Origin: Priestia megaterium
Lineage (GTDB): Bacteria; Bacillota; Bacilli; Bacillales; Bacillaceae_H
Reading direction: 5' to 3'
Length of the DNA: 64,000 nt
Assembly (NCBI RefSeq): GCF_009497655.1
Contig: NZ_CP023317.1
Coordinates: 4,679,501-4,743,500, forward strand
Each line of letters opens with the position of its first letter. Position 1 is the stretch's first letter. The position numbers and the translations under genes were made by a program. The notes under the pieces are model-generated. The model did no database searches and had not been told where the DNA came from. It saw only the letters and a list, made by a program, of their open reading frames with translations. Of this stretch, positions 1 through 9,742 are shown piece after piece.

Positions 1-2272
1 CACACAATATATCAGTGGTGTTTCTAAGGGGGAAACATATCTACATTCAATGAAATGGATACCTAGTCTGGGCATTAACTTTGATGCTTATGTGGATGGA
101 CTCGGTCTTCTATTTTCTCTGTTAATCACCGGAATTGGGACACTTGTTATTCTTTACTCCATTTATTATCTTTCTAAGACAAAAGAAGCGCTGCATTCGT
201 TTTATGTCTATTTGCTTCTTTTTATGGGATCTATGCTAGGAGTTGTATTATCAGACAATTTAATGAGTCTTTACAGCTTTTGGGAATTAACAAGCCTTTC
301 ATCTTTTTTATTGATTGGTTATTGGTACAAACGAGAGAAATCTCAATACGGAGCCTTAAAATCTATGCTCATTACCGTATTCGGAGGACTTTCCCTATTA
401 GCAGGAATTGTACTTTTATACGTCATGACAGGTACTTTCAGCATACGCGAAATTATCTCAAACGTAGATGTGGTTACATCAAGTCATCTATTTATTCCAG
501 CTCTAGTCCTCATTTTATTAGGGGCCTTTACAAAATCTGCTCAGTTTCCTTTTCATATTTGGCTGCCAGATGCAATGGAAGCTCCAACCCCAGTGAGTGC
601 ATACCTTCATTCAGCTACAATGGTAAAAGCGGGAATTTATCTTTTAGCAAGACTCAGCCCTGTTTTTGCTATAAGCGCCACTTGGTTTTTTGTTATTTCA
701 ATCATAGGACTAATTACACTGTTTTGGGGCTCGTTTTCAGCAGTAAAGCAACAAGACTTGAAAGGGATTTTAGCTTTTTCAACAATTAGTCAGCTTGGGA
801 TGATTATGTCACTTATAGGAGTAGGTAGCGCAGCTATTCACTATGATTTTTTAGACGATAATATCTACTTAGTGGCTCTTACTGCAGCAGTTTTCCATTT
901 GATTAACCACGCTACCTTCAAAGGCAGCTTATTTATGGTAGTAGGCATTGTCGATCATGAAACAGGCACGCGTGACATTAGAAAGTTAGGCGGGTTAATG
1001 AGCTTCATGCCTGTCACATTTACCATTGCTATCATTGGGGGATTTTCAATGGCAGGTCTCCCTCCCTTTAACGGATTTTTAAGTAAAGAGATGTTTTTTA
1101 CAGGCATGGTAAACGTGACAAAAATGGATATGTATAGCATGCAGACGTGGGGAATTTTGCTGCCTATCATCGCTTGGGTGGGAAGTATTTTTACGTTCGT
1201 CTATAGTATGATTCTTGTCTTTAAAACCTTTACAGGCAAATACCAGCCCGAAAAGTTGGAGAAGAAGCCGCATGAAGCACCAGTAGGCATGCTGATTTCA
1301 CCGGTTATTTTAGCATCATTGGTTGTTATTTTTGGCTTTGCTCCTAATTTATTAGAATCAACCCTTATTGAGCCAACAATGGCCTCTATCGCACCTAGCC
1401 TGCTAGCTGAAGGTAAAGAATATCAAGTGCATATTAAATTTTGGCACGGCTTTACGCCAGAATTATTTATGACGCTAGGGGTCATCACATTTGGTATTTT
1501 GTTGTTTATGACGCTTCAAAAGTGGTCAAAAATTTATACACGATTCCCTTCTTCTTTAACGCTTAATAACGGATATAATTATGGCATTAAAGGGATGGAA
1601 AAAGGCTCAACGCGCATCATGAAAACATTAATGACAGGATTTATTAGAGACTATCTTTTAATCATTTTTACTTTCATAGGCATTTTACTTCTCGTAACGC
1701 TCTTTTCTCAGAATGCCTTTGCGATTGATCTAAAAGATACTGCTTCTATCGGCGTTTATGAAGCCATACTAGCAGTTGTAATGGTTGCGGCTACTATTAC
1801 AACTTTATTGGCAAAATCACGCCTCACAGCCATTATTTCGCTGGGAGTTGTCGGGTATACGCTTTCTTTATTTTTCGTATTATTCCGCGCTCCTGACTTA
1901 GCTTTGACTCAATTAGTTATTGAGACTGTATCCGTATCACTGTTTTTACTATGTTTCTACTACTTGCCGGAGTTTCGGAAGCGAAAAGTAAGGGTGAAGT
2001 TTCAACTGCCAAATTTACTGGTTGCCCTTCTTGTAGGAACGACCGTTACATTGCTTGGCATATCAGCAAACAGTACAAAACTATTTGAATCGATTTCACA
2101 TTACTTTATTGAAAACAGCTATGAAAAAGCAGGCGGCGAAAACATGGTGAACGTAATCCTTGTGGACTTCCGCGGATTTGATACATTATTTGAAATTACC
2201 GTACTTTGTATAGCAGCTCTTGCTATCTATGGCATGATTCGTCTTCGGTTAACAAAGGAGGAAGAAGAATGA
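1..2272 (+). CDS. mrpA: Na+/H+ antiporter subunit MrpA (5' partial)
   Basis: Largest subunit of the multi-subunit Mrp Na+/H+ antiporter in the cytoplasmic membrane, related to the NuoL proton-pumping subunit of complex I. The reading frame is open from base 2, upstream of the first ATG at 50, and about 45 N-terminal residues appear to be missing compared with the usual ~800, so the gene starts before the window. The NuoL-like core is recognisable (for example the FPFHIWLPDAMEAPTPVSA stretch and a loop ending QQDLKGI). The C-terminal part is the extra multi-helix region that holds the MrpB/MbhE-like domains, with the RAPDLALTQLVIE motif. Its stop overlaps the mrpB start as ATGA. Confidence 0.96.
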   Translation, partial: TQYISGVSKGETYLHSMKWIPSLGINFDAYVDGLGLLFSLLITGIGTLVILYSIYYLSKTKEALHSFYVYLLLFMGSMLGVVLSDNLMSLYSFWELTSLSSFLLIGYWYKREKSQYGALKSMLITVFGGLSLLAGIVLLYVMTGTFSIREIISNVDVVTSSHLFIPALVLILLGAFTKSAQFPFHIWLPDAMEAPTPVSAYLHSATMVKAGIYLLARLSPVFAISATWFFVISIIGLITLFWGSFSAVKQQDLKGILAFSTISQLGMIMSLIGVGSAAIHYDFLDDNIYLVALTAAVFHLINHATFKGSLFMVVGIVDHETGTRDIRKLGGLMSFMPVTFTIAIIGGFSMAGLPPFNGFLSKEMFFTGMVNVTKMDMYSMQTWGILLPIIAWVGSIFTFVYSMILVFKTFTGKYQPEKLEKKPHEAPVGMLISPVILASLVVIFGFAPNLLESTLIEPTMASIAPSLLAEGKEYQVHIKFWHGFTPELFMTLGVITFGILLFMTLQKWSKIYTRFPSSLTLNNGYNYGIKGMEKGSTRIMKTLMTGFIRDYLLIIFTFIGILLLVTLFSQNAFAIDLKDTASIGVYEAILAVVMVAATITTLLAKSRLTAIISLGVVGYTLSLFFVLFRAPDLALTQLVIETVSVSLFLLCFYYLPEFRKRKVRVKFQLPNLLVALLVGTTVTLLGISANSTKLFESISHYFIENSYEKAGGENMVNVILVDFRGFDTLFEITVLCIAALAIYGMIRLRLTKEEEE

Positions 2273-2691
2273 AAAAAAATGATTTGATACTACAAACCAC
2301 AACGAAAGTAGTCACGTTCATTATTATCATTTTTGCCATTCATCTTTTCTTTGCAGGTCATTATACACCCGGGGGAGGGTTTGTTGGGGGACTTACTACC
2401 TCAGCAGCCCTTGTATTACTACTGCTGGCTTTCGATATAAAAACGGTATCGAAAGTCATCCCATTTGACTATAAGAAGGTGGCGGCCTCTGGACTGCTGC
2501 TAGCTATTTTAACGGGGCTTGGGTCATTTATTTTCAAAGTCCCATTTCTGACTCACACATATAGCTACTTTAACCTTCCCCTTCTCGGGAAAACATCTTT
2601 AGCTACCGTTGTACTGTTTGATTTAGGCGTATATCTAGTAGTTGTTGGTGTTACGATGACCATTATTCAAACGATTGGAGAGAGTGAATAG
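2269..2691 (+). CDS. mrpB: Na+/H+ antiporter subunit MrpB
   Basis: Small membrane subunit of the Mrp antiporter, 140 residues, with about four hydrophobic segments and the conserved PGGGFVGG motif of the MnhB family near residues 30-40. The start at 2269 overlaps the mrpA stop by four bases and has AAAGGAGGAAG just upstream. An upstream in-frame ATG at 2206 lies inside mrpA without a ribosome binding site and was not used. Family knowledge: all seven Mrp subunits are needed for antiport, and the complex supports growth in sodium and alkali. Confidence 0.95.
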   Translation: MKKNDLILQTTTKVVTFIIIIFAIHLFFAGHYTPGGGFVGGLTTSAALVLLLLAFDIKTVSKVIPFDYKKVAASGLLLAILTGLGSFIFKVPFLTHTYSYFNLPLLGKTSLATVVLFDLGVYLVVVGVTMTIIQTIGESE

Positions 2692-3032
2692 TGGAAATAT
2701 TAATGTCCATAGTGGCAGGGATTCTATTCACTGCCGCTGTATATCTCATGTTATCCCGCAGTTTACTGCGAATTATTATTGGAACAGGCTTATTAAGCCA
2801 CGGTGTTCACCTGTTGATTTTAACGATGGGCGGATTAAAAGGGGGGAGTGTTCCCCTTTTGGGAGAAAAGGCTTCTTCTTATACAGATCCTTTACCTCAA
2901 GCCCTTATTTTAACTGCCATTGTCATAAGCTTTGGTGTCACTTCTTTTTTCCTTGTACTAGCTTACAGGGCTTATCAAGAACTCGGAACAGACGATATGG
3001 ACAAGTTAAGGGGAAATGAACATGACGAGTAA
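2691..3032 (+). CDS. mrpC: Na+/H+ antiporter subunit MrpC
   Basis: 113-residue NuoK-like membrane subunit of the Mrp complex. It starts with GTG whose first base is the last base of the mrpB stop codon, which suggests translational coupling. Three transmembrane segments are visible. The segment containing GLLSHGVHLL and the DPLPQALILTAIVISF motif is typical of MnhC/MrpC/NuoK proteins. The 3' end overlaps mrpD by 11 bases. Confidence 0.95.
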   Translation: MEILMSIVAGILFTAAVYLMLSRSLLRIIIGTGLLSHGVHLLILTMGGLKGGSVPLLGEKASSYTDPLPQALILTAIVISFGVTSFFLVLAYRAYQELGTDDMDKLRGNEHDE

Positions 3033-4506
3033 TTTTGTAATCATCCCACTGCTTATCCCGTTTGTTGTAGGTGTTGTGCTCATTTTTTTCAAAGACAATA
3101 TTAAACTTCAAAGGATAATCAGTGTTTTATCATTAATCACCACCACTGCTTTTGCTGCATATTTGGTACAGTTGGTTCAATCAAAAGGTGTTTTAACTCA
3201 TGAGCTTGGGAACTGGAAACCTCCTTTTGGAATTATTCTAGTAGCGGACATGTTCGCTTCCCTTCTCGTACTTACTGCTAGTATCGTAACACTATGCTGC
3301 GTTCTTTTTGCTTTTCATACAATTGGCGAAAGACGTGAACGCTTTTACTTTTATTCGTTTGTACAGTTTTTATTAGTAGGCGTATTTGGCGCTTTCTTGA
3401 CAGGTGATATCTTTAACTTATTTGTCTTTTTTGAAGTCATGCTTATGTCTTCGTACGCTCTTATTGTAATTGGCGGTACAAAAGAACAGCTTCGAGAGTC
3501 TCTTAAGTATATTTTAGTCAATGTCATTTCATCTGCTTTGTTTGTAATTGCTGTTGCTTATTTGTACGCCGTAACAGGAACTCTCAACATGGCAGACCTT
3601 TCGCAGCGAATTGCAGAGGCTAATCAGCCGGGAATTTTAACAACCATTGGCATGCTTTTATTTATTGTATTTGCATTAAAAGCAGCTTTATTCCCAATGT
3701 ATTTTTGGCTTCCAGGTTCGTACAGTGCGCCTCCACCCGTTATTATCGGATTGTTTGGTGCGTTGCTCACAAAAGTAGGCGTTTATTCGATTTTCAGGAC
3801 TTTCACTTTACTGTTTTACCATCATCCTGAATTCACTCATCAAATTATCGGCTACGTTGCGCTTTTGACTATCGTTGTTGGTGCAGTAGGCGCCATTGCT
3901 TATTCGGATGTGAATAAAATTTTAATTTATAATATTATTATTGCTGTGGGAGTCATTGTCTACGGTGTAACTTTAACAACAAAAGCAGGTTTTGAAGGAG
4001 CCATTTATTATTTAATTCACGACATGATTATTAAAGCAGCTCTCTTCCTTCTTGCTGGAAGCATCATTCGAATAACTGGAACAACAAAATTAAAGAAAAT
4101 GGGTGGGTTAATTAAAGACTATCCGCTGCTTGGCTGGATGTTTTTTATCGCTACTATTTCGTTGGCAGGAATTCCTCCCCTAAGCGGCTTTATTGGAAAA
4201 TTCCTTTTAGTTCAAGGCGGTTTAGAATCAGAGAGCTACACGTTTGTAGGAGTTTTACTCGTTTCAAGCCTGCTCGTTTTATATTCTGCCATTAAGATTT
4301 TCATGAGCTGCTTCTGGGGTGAACCTACGCTTTCTTCTGAGCATGAAAAAGTATCCCTTAAAGGTATTCTATACCCATCCGCTATCTTACTTGCTGTTTC
4401 TGTCTTTTTAGGACTAGGTGCAGAAGCTGTTATTCCTTATGTGTCGACAGCCGCTCAAACGCTTATGGATCCTTCAATTTATATCCAATCGGTGTTAAAG
4501 GAGTAG
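3022..4506 (+). CDS. mrpD: Na+/H+ antiporter subunit MrpD
   Basis: 494-residue NuoN/NuoM-like membrane subunit and, in the family, one of the likely ion-translocating subunits. It has about 14 hydrophobic helices, with the antiporter-type motifs ALKAALFPMYFWLPGSYSAP and LIHDMIIKAALFLLAG. I chose ATG 3022 because AAGGGGA at 3008-3014 sits 7 bases upstream. The ATG at 3016 would leave only 1-2 bases of spacing. The coding region overlaps the end of mrpC, so translation is probably coupled. Confidence 0.95.
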   Translation: MTSNFVIIPLLIPFVVGVVLIFFKDNIKLQRIISVLSLITTTAFAAYLVQLVQSKGVLTHELGNWKPPFGIILVADMFASLLVLTASIVTLCCVLFAFHTIGERRERFYFYSFVQFLLVGVFGAFLTGDIFNLFVFFEVMLMSSYALIVIGGTKEQLRESLKYILVNVISSALFVIAVAYLYAVTGTLNMADLSQRIAEANQPGILTTIGMLLFIVFALKAALFPMYFWLPGSYSAPPPVIIGLFGALLTKVGVYSIFRTFTLLFYHHPEFTHQIIGYVALLTIVVGAVGAIAYSDVNKILIYNIIIAVGVIVYGVTLTTKAGFEGAIYYLIHDMIIKAALFLLAGSIIRITGTTKLKKMGGLIKDYPLLGWMFFIATISLAGIPPLSGFIGKFLLVQGGLESESYTFVGVLLVSSLLVLYSAIKIFMSCFWGEPTLSSEHEKVSLKGILYPSAILLAVSVFLGLGAEAVIPYVSTAAQTLMDPSIYIQSVLKE

Positions 4507-4512
4507 ATCTGC

Positions 4513-4989
4513 ATGTCATTTCAACTATTATTAAACGTAATCATTGCATTCACATGGATGTTTTTGAGAGGGATTTGGACACTACCTTCTTTTATTATAG
4601 GATTTTTCTGGGGAGCGGTACTGCTGTTTGTTTTCCGCCGTTTTTTTCACAGACGTTTTTACCTGCATAAAGTGTATGCGATCATTAAGCTGCTGTTTAT
4701 TTTCATACGAGAATTATTCAAAGCCAATATTGCAGTGACGAAAGACGTATTGCGCCCTAAATTAAATATTCAGCCAGCCATCTTTGCAATGCCAACCCGT
4801 CTGGAGAGTGAATGGGAAATTACCATTCTTTCTCTTTTAATTACGCTAACGCCAGGCACACTGGTAATGGATGTGTCAGATGACAATTCTACTATCTATA
4901 TTCATGCAATCAATACCGACGATATTGATGACATTATTACAGATATTCAGCAAACATTCGAAAAAGCTATTATGGAGGTGAGTCGTTAA
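4513..4989 (+). CDS. mrpE: Na+/H+ antiporter subunit MrpE
   Basis: 158-residue MnhE-family subunit. Two or three N-terminal hydrophobic segments are followed by a soluble C-terminal domain with the TLTPGTLVMDVS motif typical of the family. It begins six bases after mrpD and ends exactly where mrpF begins. In characterised Bacillus Mrp systems MrpE is dispensable for assembly but raises activity. Confidence 0.95.
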   Translation: MSFQLLLNVIIAFTWMFLRGIWTLPSFIIGFFWGAVLLFVFRRFFHRRFYLHKVYAIIKLLFIFIRELFKANIAVTKDVLRPKLNIQPAIFAMPTRLESEWEITILSLLITLTPGTLVMDVSDDNSTIYIHAINTDDIDDIITDIQQTFEKAIMEVSR

Positions 4990-5274
4990 ATGCTCGATAT
5001 TTTTCTAAACGTTTCGCTCATTCTCATTTCTGCTTCAACTATTGGGTTTGTTTACCGAGTGGTAAAAGGTCCGTCAACTGCTGACCGAGCAATGGCCCTT
5101 GATGCTATTGGAATTAACATCATTGCTATCACGGCCATCATCTCGATTATTTTTCGAACTCAGGCTTTTTTCGAAGTCATTTTACTGCTAGGCATCATAG
5201 CCTTTGTAGGTACCGTTGCTTTTTCTAAGTTTTTAGAGAAAGGAGAAGTGATTGAATATGAACGTGATCAGTGA
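4990..5274 (+). CDS. mrpF: Na+/H+ antiporter subunit MrpF
   Basis: 94-residue MnhF-family membrane subunit with three predicted helices and the signature VKGPSTADRAMALDAIG. It abuts the mrpE stop codon with no gap, using GGAGGTGAGTCGTTAA just upstream as ribosome binding region. In B. subtilis, MrpF has also been linked to bile-salt/cholate efflux; nothing here tests that. Confidence 0.95.
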   Translation: MLDIFLNVSLILISASTIGFVYRVVKGPSTADRAMALDAIGINIIAITAIISIIFRTQAFFEVILLLGIIAFVGTVAFSKFLEKGEVIEYERDQ

Positions 5275-5620
5275 AATCATTGTAGGAGCTTTGGTACTCA
5301 TAGGGTCTCTTCTGACAGTTGTAACCATGATTGGGCTTATTCGTTTGCCTGATACGTACACAAGAAGTCATGCTGCCTCCAAAAGTGCTACCTTAGGCGT
5401 CCTGTTTATATTAGTGGGCTGCTTACTCTACTTTTGGATTGACACTGGCCATATTAGTGCACGGTTAATTTTAGCGATTGTCTTTGTGTTTATCACCTCT
5501 CCTATTGCTGGGCATTTACTAGGAAGAGCAGCTTATTACAGCGGAGTTCCTCTTTCTGATAAAACCGTTCGGGATGATTTGAAAACCAAACAGCAGAAAA
5601 AGCTTACCCATCATGAATAA
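5252..5620 (+). CDS. mrpG: Na+/H+ antiporter subunit MrpG
   Basis: 122-residue MnhG-family subunit and last gene of the operon. Three hydrophobic segments and the motif LIRLPDTYTRSHAASKSATLG mark the family. The start is taken as TTG 5252, six bases after AAGGAG. ATG 5258 is a possible alternative with a longer spacing. The gene overlaps mrpF by 23 bases and is followed at once by a strong terminator. Confidence 0.94.
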   Translation: MNMNVISEIIVGALVLIGSLLTVVTMIGLIRLPDTYTRSHAASKSATLGVLFILVGCLLYFWIDTGHISARLILAIVFVFITSPIAGHLLGRAAYYSGVPLSDKTVRDDLKTKQQKKLTHHE

Positions 5621-5621
5621 A

Positions 5622-5654
5622 AAAAAACGCCGTGCGGTTTGCACGGCGTTTTTT
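5622..5654. terminator. Bidirectional terminator, mrpG / yugJ
   Basis: Perfect stem CGCCGTGC-GGTTT-GCACGGCG flanked by A-tract and T-tract on the two sides. It can end mrp transcripts on + and yugJ transcripts on -. Confidence 0.93.
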
Positions 5655-5664
5655 ATCGAGAATC

Positions 5665-6828
5665 TTATAAAGAAGCGCGTAGGATTGCTAGTACATCTTC
5701 TTTGTTTAATTTTTTAAATTTACCAAATTCACCTTTGGCCATCGCACGATCAGCCATAAGATCTAATTTGTCTTCGCCAATATCATAATCAGCTAAGCGA
5801 GTTGGTGCACCTAGGCTTGACCAGAATTCACGAAGCTTATCCACACCTTCAAGTGCTACTTCTTTATCTGTCTTACCTTCCGTATCTACGTTAAATACGC
5901 GTACAGCTACTTGCTTGAAGCGATCTACGTTCTCATCCATTACGTGTTTCATCCAGTTCGGGAATAAAATTGCGAGTCCACCCGCATGTGGAATATCATA
6001 TACAGCTGATACCGCATGCTCAATATTATGAGTAGCCCAATCGCCTTGGTGTCCCATTTGTAACATACCGTTTAATGCGATGGTACCATTATATAAAATC
6101 GTTTCACGTAACTCGTAGTTTTCTAAGTCGTTTAATAATTTTGGTCCCGTTTCAATAACCGTTTGTAGCACACCTTCACACATGCGATCTTGAAGCGGCG
6201 TATTTGTTGCAGCATGGAAATATTGTTCAAATACGTGGCTCATCATGTCAACCATGCCATAAACTGTTTGATTTTTTGGTACAGTAAATGTATTAACCGG
6301 ATCTAAAATAGAGAATTGAGGGAATGTTGCCGGACTGCCCCAGCCGTATTTTTCTTGTGTTTCCCAATTTGTAATAACAGAACCAGCATTCATTTCTGAA
6401 CCTGTTGCTGCTAATGTTAGCACTGTTCCAAATGGAAGAGCTTCAGCTGCGAATACGTCGCGGTTAATGATGTCCCATACGTCGCCATCATATTTTGCGC
6501 CAGCTGCGATTGCTTTTGTACAATCGATTACGCTTCCTCCACCTACTGCAAGTAAAAATTCAATACCGTTTTCTTTACAAATATCGATTCCTTTGCGAAC
6601 AGTTGTCAGACGAGGATTCGGTTCTACTCCCGCTAACTCATGTACTTCTGCATTCATGTCATTCAGTACATCCATTACTTGATCGTATAAACCGCTGCGT
6701 TTTACACTTCCTCCACCGTATACTAATAATATCTTTTTACCAAAGCGACTTGCTTCTGTTTTTAATTGCTCTAATTGACCTTTACCAAAAATTAATTTTG
6801 TAGGATTATAAAATGTAAAATTGTTCAC
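5665..6828 (-). CDS. yugJ: Iron-dependent alcohol (butanol-type) dehydrogenase YugJ
   Basis: 387-residue cytoplasmic group III (Fe-type) NAD(P)H-dependent alcohol dehydrogenase, near-collinear with B. subtilis YugJ and the clostridial butanol dehydrogenases. The nucleotide-binding loop GGGSVID is at residues 96-102. Likely metal ligands are D194, H198, H267 and H281, with the last two 14 residues apart as usual. It starts with GTG behind AAGGAGGAG. It probably reduces short-chain aldehydes; the true substrate is not visible. It is a single gene convergent with the mrp operon. Confidence 0.93.
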   Translation of the reverse strand: MNNFTFYNPTKLIFGKGQLEQLKTEASRFGKKILLVYGGGSVKRSGLYDQVMDVLNDMNAEVHELAGVEPNPRLTTVRKGIDICKENGIEFLLAVGGGSVIDCTKAIAAGAKYDGDVWDIINRDVFAAEALPFGTVLTLAATGSEMNAGSVITNWETQEKYGWGSPATFPQFSILDPVNTFTVPKNQTVYGMVDMMSHVFEQYFHAATNTPLQDRMCEGVLQTVIETGPKLLNDLENYELRETILYNGTIALNGMLQMGHQGDWATHNIEHAVSAVYDIPHAGGLAILFPNWMKHVMDENVDRFKQVAVRVFNVDTEGKTDKEVALEGVDKLREFWSSLGAPTRLADYDIGEDKLDLMADRAMAKGEFGKFKKLNKEDVLAILRASL

Positions 6829-7048
6829 TATAAACTCCTCCTTACGAGCTTGATTACATGCATCATTATGAAGAACAACTTTTTGATTGTAAAGAAAATT
6901 GACTTCCTAAAGATTATTCCCTGTTGGCTAGATGCTCACCCCATCCAAATGAACGTTTATTTGTCTGTATCTTCCAAAAGCAAATATGCATATTTCCCTC
7001 TAAAAAAAGCAGGCTAATAAGTGAACTACAAAACAAGGAGGGTTCATC

Positions 7049-7279
7049 ATGAGTGGTATTCAACGTATTGCGCTCGTATTAACGATTATTGGAGCAATTA
7101 ACTGGGGACTTATTGGCTTTTTTCAATTTGATTTAGTAGCAGCAATCTTCGGCGGTCAAACATCTGCTTTCTCCCGCATTATTTATGGATTGGTTGGAAT
7201 CGCAGGACTGATTAACCTAGGTCTATTATTTAAACCTTCTGCTGAAGTAGAGCGTACAGAACCTAGAACGGAACATTAA
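7049..7279 (+). CDS. yuzA: DUF378 small membrane protein YuzA
   Basis: 76-residue protein with two hydrophobic segments around the conserved INWGLIGFFQFDLV motif, which marks the DUF378 family. The ribosome binding site AAGGAGGG precedes the ATG. Function unknown. The position next to yugI and yugJ is the same as in B. subtilis. The charged tail after the second helix is probably cytoplasmic. Confidence 0.88.
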   Translation: MSGIQRIALVLTIIGAINWGLIGFFQFDLVAAIFGGQTSAFSRIIYGLVGIAGLINLGLLFKPSAEVERTEPRTEH

Positions 7280-7313
7280 AAAAGAAGGATAGCTAAGCTA
7301 TCCTTCTTTTTTT
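7279..7313. terminator. Bidirectional terminator, yuzA / yugI
   Basis: Perfect palindrome AGAAGGATAGCT-AAGCTATCCTTCT bordered by A and T runs between two convergent genes. Confidence 0.92.
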
Positions 7314-7314
7314 C

Positions 7315-7716
7315 TTATTTCTTAATTAGATCTTCGCGGTTTGATTGCTCAATCCACTCTTCTAATTTTTCTTTTAATGTGTTGAATCCTTGAGTAGATT
7401 CAGTATGAACTGTTGCTTGACCTTGACGCTTTTTAGCAGGTTTTTTAGGTGCAGAAGCTTCAGTTTTTTCTGGAGCTGGCTCAGTTGCACGAATAGATAA
7501 ACCAATTTTACCAGTTGACTCATCAACAGATAAAACTTTAACGTTTACTTCGTCTCCTACTGATAAATGTTCGTTAATATCTTTAACGAAGCCATGTTTT
7601 ACTTCTGAGATATGAACTAATCCTTGAGTTTCTTCATTTAATGCAACGAATGCACCGTATGGTTGAATTCCTGTTACTTTACCTTTTGTAACAGTACCGA
7701 TTTCAAATTTTGACAT
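7315..7716 (-). CDS. yugI: S1-domain general stress protein 13 (YugI)
   Basis: 133-residue cytoplasmic RNA-binding protein. One S1 domain occupies residues ~5-75, with typical motifs GKVTGIQPYGAFVAL, GLVHISEV and DEVNVKVLSVDE. A lysine/proline-rich linker follows, then a C-terminal tail ending near NREDLIKK. It matches B. subtilis YugI (GSP13), a ribosome-associated stress protein. The ATG follows AGGAGTG. It is probably monocistronic. Confidence 0.93.
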   Translation of the reverse strand: MSKFEIGTVTKGKVTGIQPYGAFVALNEETQGLVHISEVKHGFVKDINEHLSVGDEVNVKVLSVDESTGKIGLSIRATEPAPEKTEASAPKKPAKKRQGQATVHTESTQGFNTLKEKLEEWIEQSNREDLIKK

Positions 7717-7869
7717 ATAAACACTCCTAGATACCTTATTATTTTCACCATTATAGCCAATTTAAAATTATAGCACAGTTCATAGATTGAATCAAAAAGT
7801 AGTTATACTATATTTATTATTTACCAATTTCGTCACAAATATAAACTAACACTACATTTCATCATAGCA

Positions 7870-7922
7870 AAAAAGATATTATATCAAACCGTCTATACGA
7901 TATGACATAATATCTTATTTTT
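7870..7922 (-). terminator. Terminator of alaT
   Basis: AT-rich inverted repeat (AAGATATTAT on one side, ATAATATCTT on the other) followed on the minus strand by a T run, directly after the alaT stop. Confidence 0.7.
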
Positions 7923-7923
7923 A

Positions 7924-9084
7924 TTATAACTTATTTTCAACAAAACGGCTAATCCGTTTTATGGATTCTTCTAATGATTCCATTGAAGAGGCGTATGAAC
8001 AGCGAATATGTCCCTCTCCACCTTTTCCAAATACATTGCCTGGCACGACGGCTACTCGTTCTTCAAGCAAAAGCTGCTCAGCGAATTCTTCCGATGACAA
8101 TCCCGTTTTCTTGATAGACGGGAACACATAAAACGCTCCTCCGGGAGAATGGCATTCCAGACCAATTTGATTTAATGACTTCACCATATAGTTCCGTCTT
8201 CTGCGATAGCTTTTTCTCATCTCTTCTACGTCATGCTGCCCGTTTTGTAGTGCTTCAATTGCTCCATACTGGGCCATGGTAGGCGCGCACATCATTGTAT
8301 ACTGATGAATTTTCAGCATTGCTTTAGCAATCTCAGTTGGTGCACATATGTACCCAAGACGCCATCCAGTCATAGCAAACCCTTTAGAAAAGCCTGAAAT
8401 AATAATAGTTCGTTCTTTCATTCCTTCTAAAGAAGCAATAGATGTAAATTCTTCATCATATGTTAATTCTGCATATATTTCATCCGTGATAACAAGCAAG
8501 TCATGCTTGATTACAATATCTGCAATAGCCTGCAACTCTTCTTTAGATAGCGAACTTCCTGTTGGATTATTAGGAGAACATAAAAGAAGGGCTTTCGTGT
8601 TGCTTGTAATGACTTCTTCAATCTGTCTAGGCTGTAGTTTAAACTCTGTTTCCGCCGTTGTTTCAATTGCCACAGGAACTCCTCCTGCTAGAGAAATTAA
8701 CGGACTGTAAGACACAAAGTTTGGCTCCACGACAATAATCTCATCTTCAGGATTAATCAAAGCTCGCATTGTAATGTCTAAAGCCTGACTTCCTCCAACG
8801 GTCACAATAATATCATCTTTATAATCATACGAGACGTTAAAATTTCTTTTCATATACTTCATAATTTCAAAGCGGAGCTCTAAAAGCCCCGCATTTGCTG
8901 TATAAGAGGTATATCCTCTTTCCAACGATAAAATACTCGCTTCTCGAACAGCCCAAGATGTGACAAAATCAGGTTCACCTACTCCAAGAGAGATGACGTT
9001 ATCCATACTTGCTGCTAAATCAAAAAAGCGGCGAATACCTGAAGGTTTCAGCTGTTGTACAGTTGTTGACAAGCGCTCTTTCAT
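7924..9084 (-). CDS. alaT: Alanine transaminase AlaT (class I/II aminotransferase)
   Basis: 386-residue PLP-dependent fold type I aminotransferase. PNNPTG begins at residue 171, D201 and Y204 are placed to contact the cofactor, K234 in GFSKGFAMTGW is the Schiff-base lysine, and a conserved substrate arginine should lie near the C-terminus. It is collinear with B. subtilis AlaT (YugH), which makes alanine from pyruvate. Its start overlaps the alaR stop as TAATG, so the two genes form a coupled operon, as in B. subtilis. Confidence 0.92.
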   Translation of the reverse strand: MKERLSTTVQQLKPSGIRRFFDLAASMDNVISLGVGEPDFVTSWAVREASILSLERGYTSYTANAGLLELRFEIMKYMKRNFNVSYDYKDDIIVTVGGSQALDITMRALINPEDEIIVVEPNFVSYSPLISLAGGVPVAIETTAETEFKLQPRQIEEVITSNTKALLLCSPNNPTGSSLSKEELQAIADIVIKHDLLVITDEIYAELTYDEEFTSIASLEGMKERTIIISGFSKGFAMTGWRLGYICAPTEIAKAMLKIHQYTMMCAPTMAQYGAIEALQNGQHDVEEMRKSYRRRRNYMVKSLNQIGLECHSPGGAFYVFPSIKKTGLSSEEFAEQLLLEERVAVVPGNVFGKGGEGHIRCSYASSMESLEESIKRISRFVENKL

Positions 9085-9584
9085 TACGGAGACACCACGA
9101 TTCTGCGATCTTCATCGCCTTGATCGTAGATGGTACCATCGTGCTTGTATTTTTTCATAATAAAGTGAGTCGTTGTAGATAAAACAGAGTCTAGCGTAGA
9201 AAGCTTTTCAGAAACGAAAAATGCTACTTCAGACATTGATTTTTCTTCAATAATAACAGACAAATCATATGCTCCTGACATTAGGTACACGGATTTTACT
9301 TCTTGAAAACGATAGATGCGCTCCGCAATCTCGTCAAAGCCTACTCCTCGCTTTGGTGCAACTTTTACATCTATCATAGCTGTGACGCCCTCATGTCCAT
9401 CTACTCGTCTCCAGTTAATATCAGCTGAATATTGCACAATTACTTTTTCTCTCTCTAACTTTTTAACAATATTAGAGGTTTCTTCAAACGTTAAATCCAC
9501 CATTTTTGAAATACTATCTATTGAAATACGGCTATTTTTTTCTAGAATTTCTAAAATTTCTAACTCTTTTTCTTCTAAGAACAC
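9084..9584 (-). CDS. alaR: Lrp/AsnC-family regulator AlaR
   Basis: 166-residue transcription factor of the Lrp/AsnC type. A winged helix-turn-helix covers residues ~5-60. The C-terminal RAM (ligand-binding, oligomerisation) domain follows, with the MSGAYDLSVII motif. It starts with GTG eight bases after AGGAGGGG. In B. subtilis AlaR activates its own alaR-alaT operon. The first-gene position and the overlap with alaT support the same role here. Confidence 0.92.
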   Translation of the reverse strand: MFLEEKELEILEILEKNSRISIDSISKMVDLTFEETSNIVKKLEREKVIVQYSADINWRRVDGHEGVTAMIDVKVAPKRGVGFDEIAERIYRFQEVKSVYLMSGAYDLSVIIEEKSMSEVAFFVSEKLSTLDSVLSTTTHFIMKKYKHDGTIYDQGDEDRRIVVSP

Positions 9585-9742
9585 CGCGTTCCCCTCCTAC
9601 ACCGATTAAATTTTTTCACTTTTTCCATTATATCAAATTTAAACACATCTTTAATGTGAAATCTATACCGGTAATTGAGTTTCATTTTATAGATTGCTGG
9701 AAATTAGGACAGACTAGAAAGAAAAAGATGGAGTGAAACAAA

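Noticed and set aside
280-789. 169-codon open frame on + inside mrpA
   Set aside because: Out-of-frame shadow of mrpA with Arg/Ser/His-rich composition and no ribosome binding site.
2675-3019. 114-codon frame over mrpC
   Set aside because: Shadow of mrpC in another frame; the mrpC frame has clear homology and coupled start.
6495-6803. Antisense open frame inside yugJ
   Set aside because: Antisense shadow, no start signal, low-complexity Leu/Arg composition.
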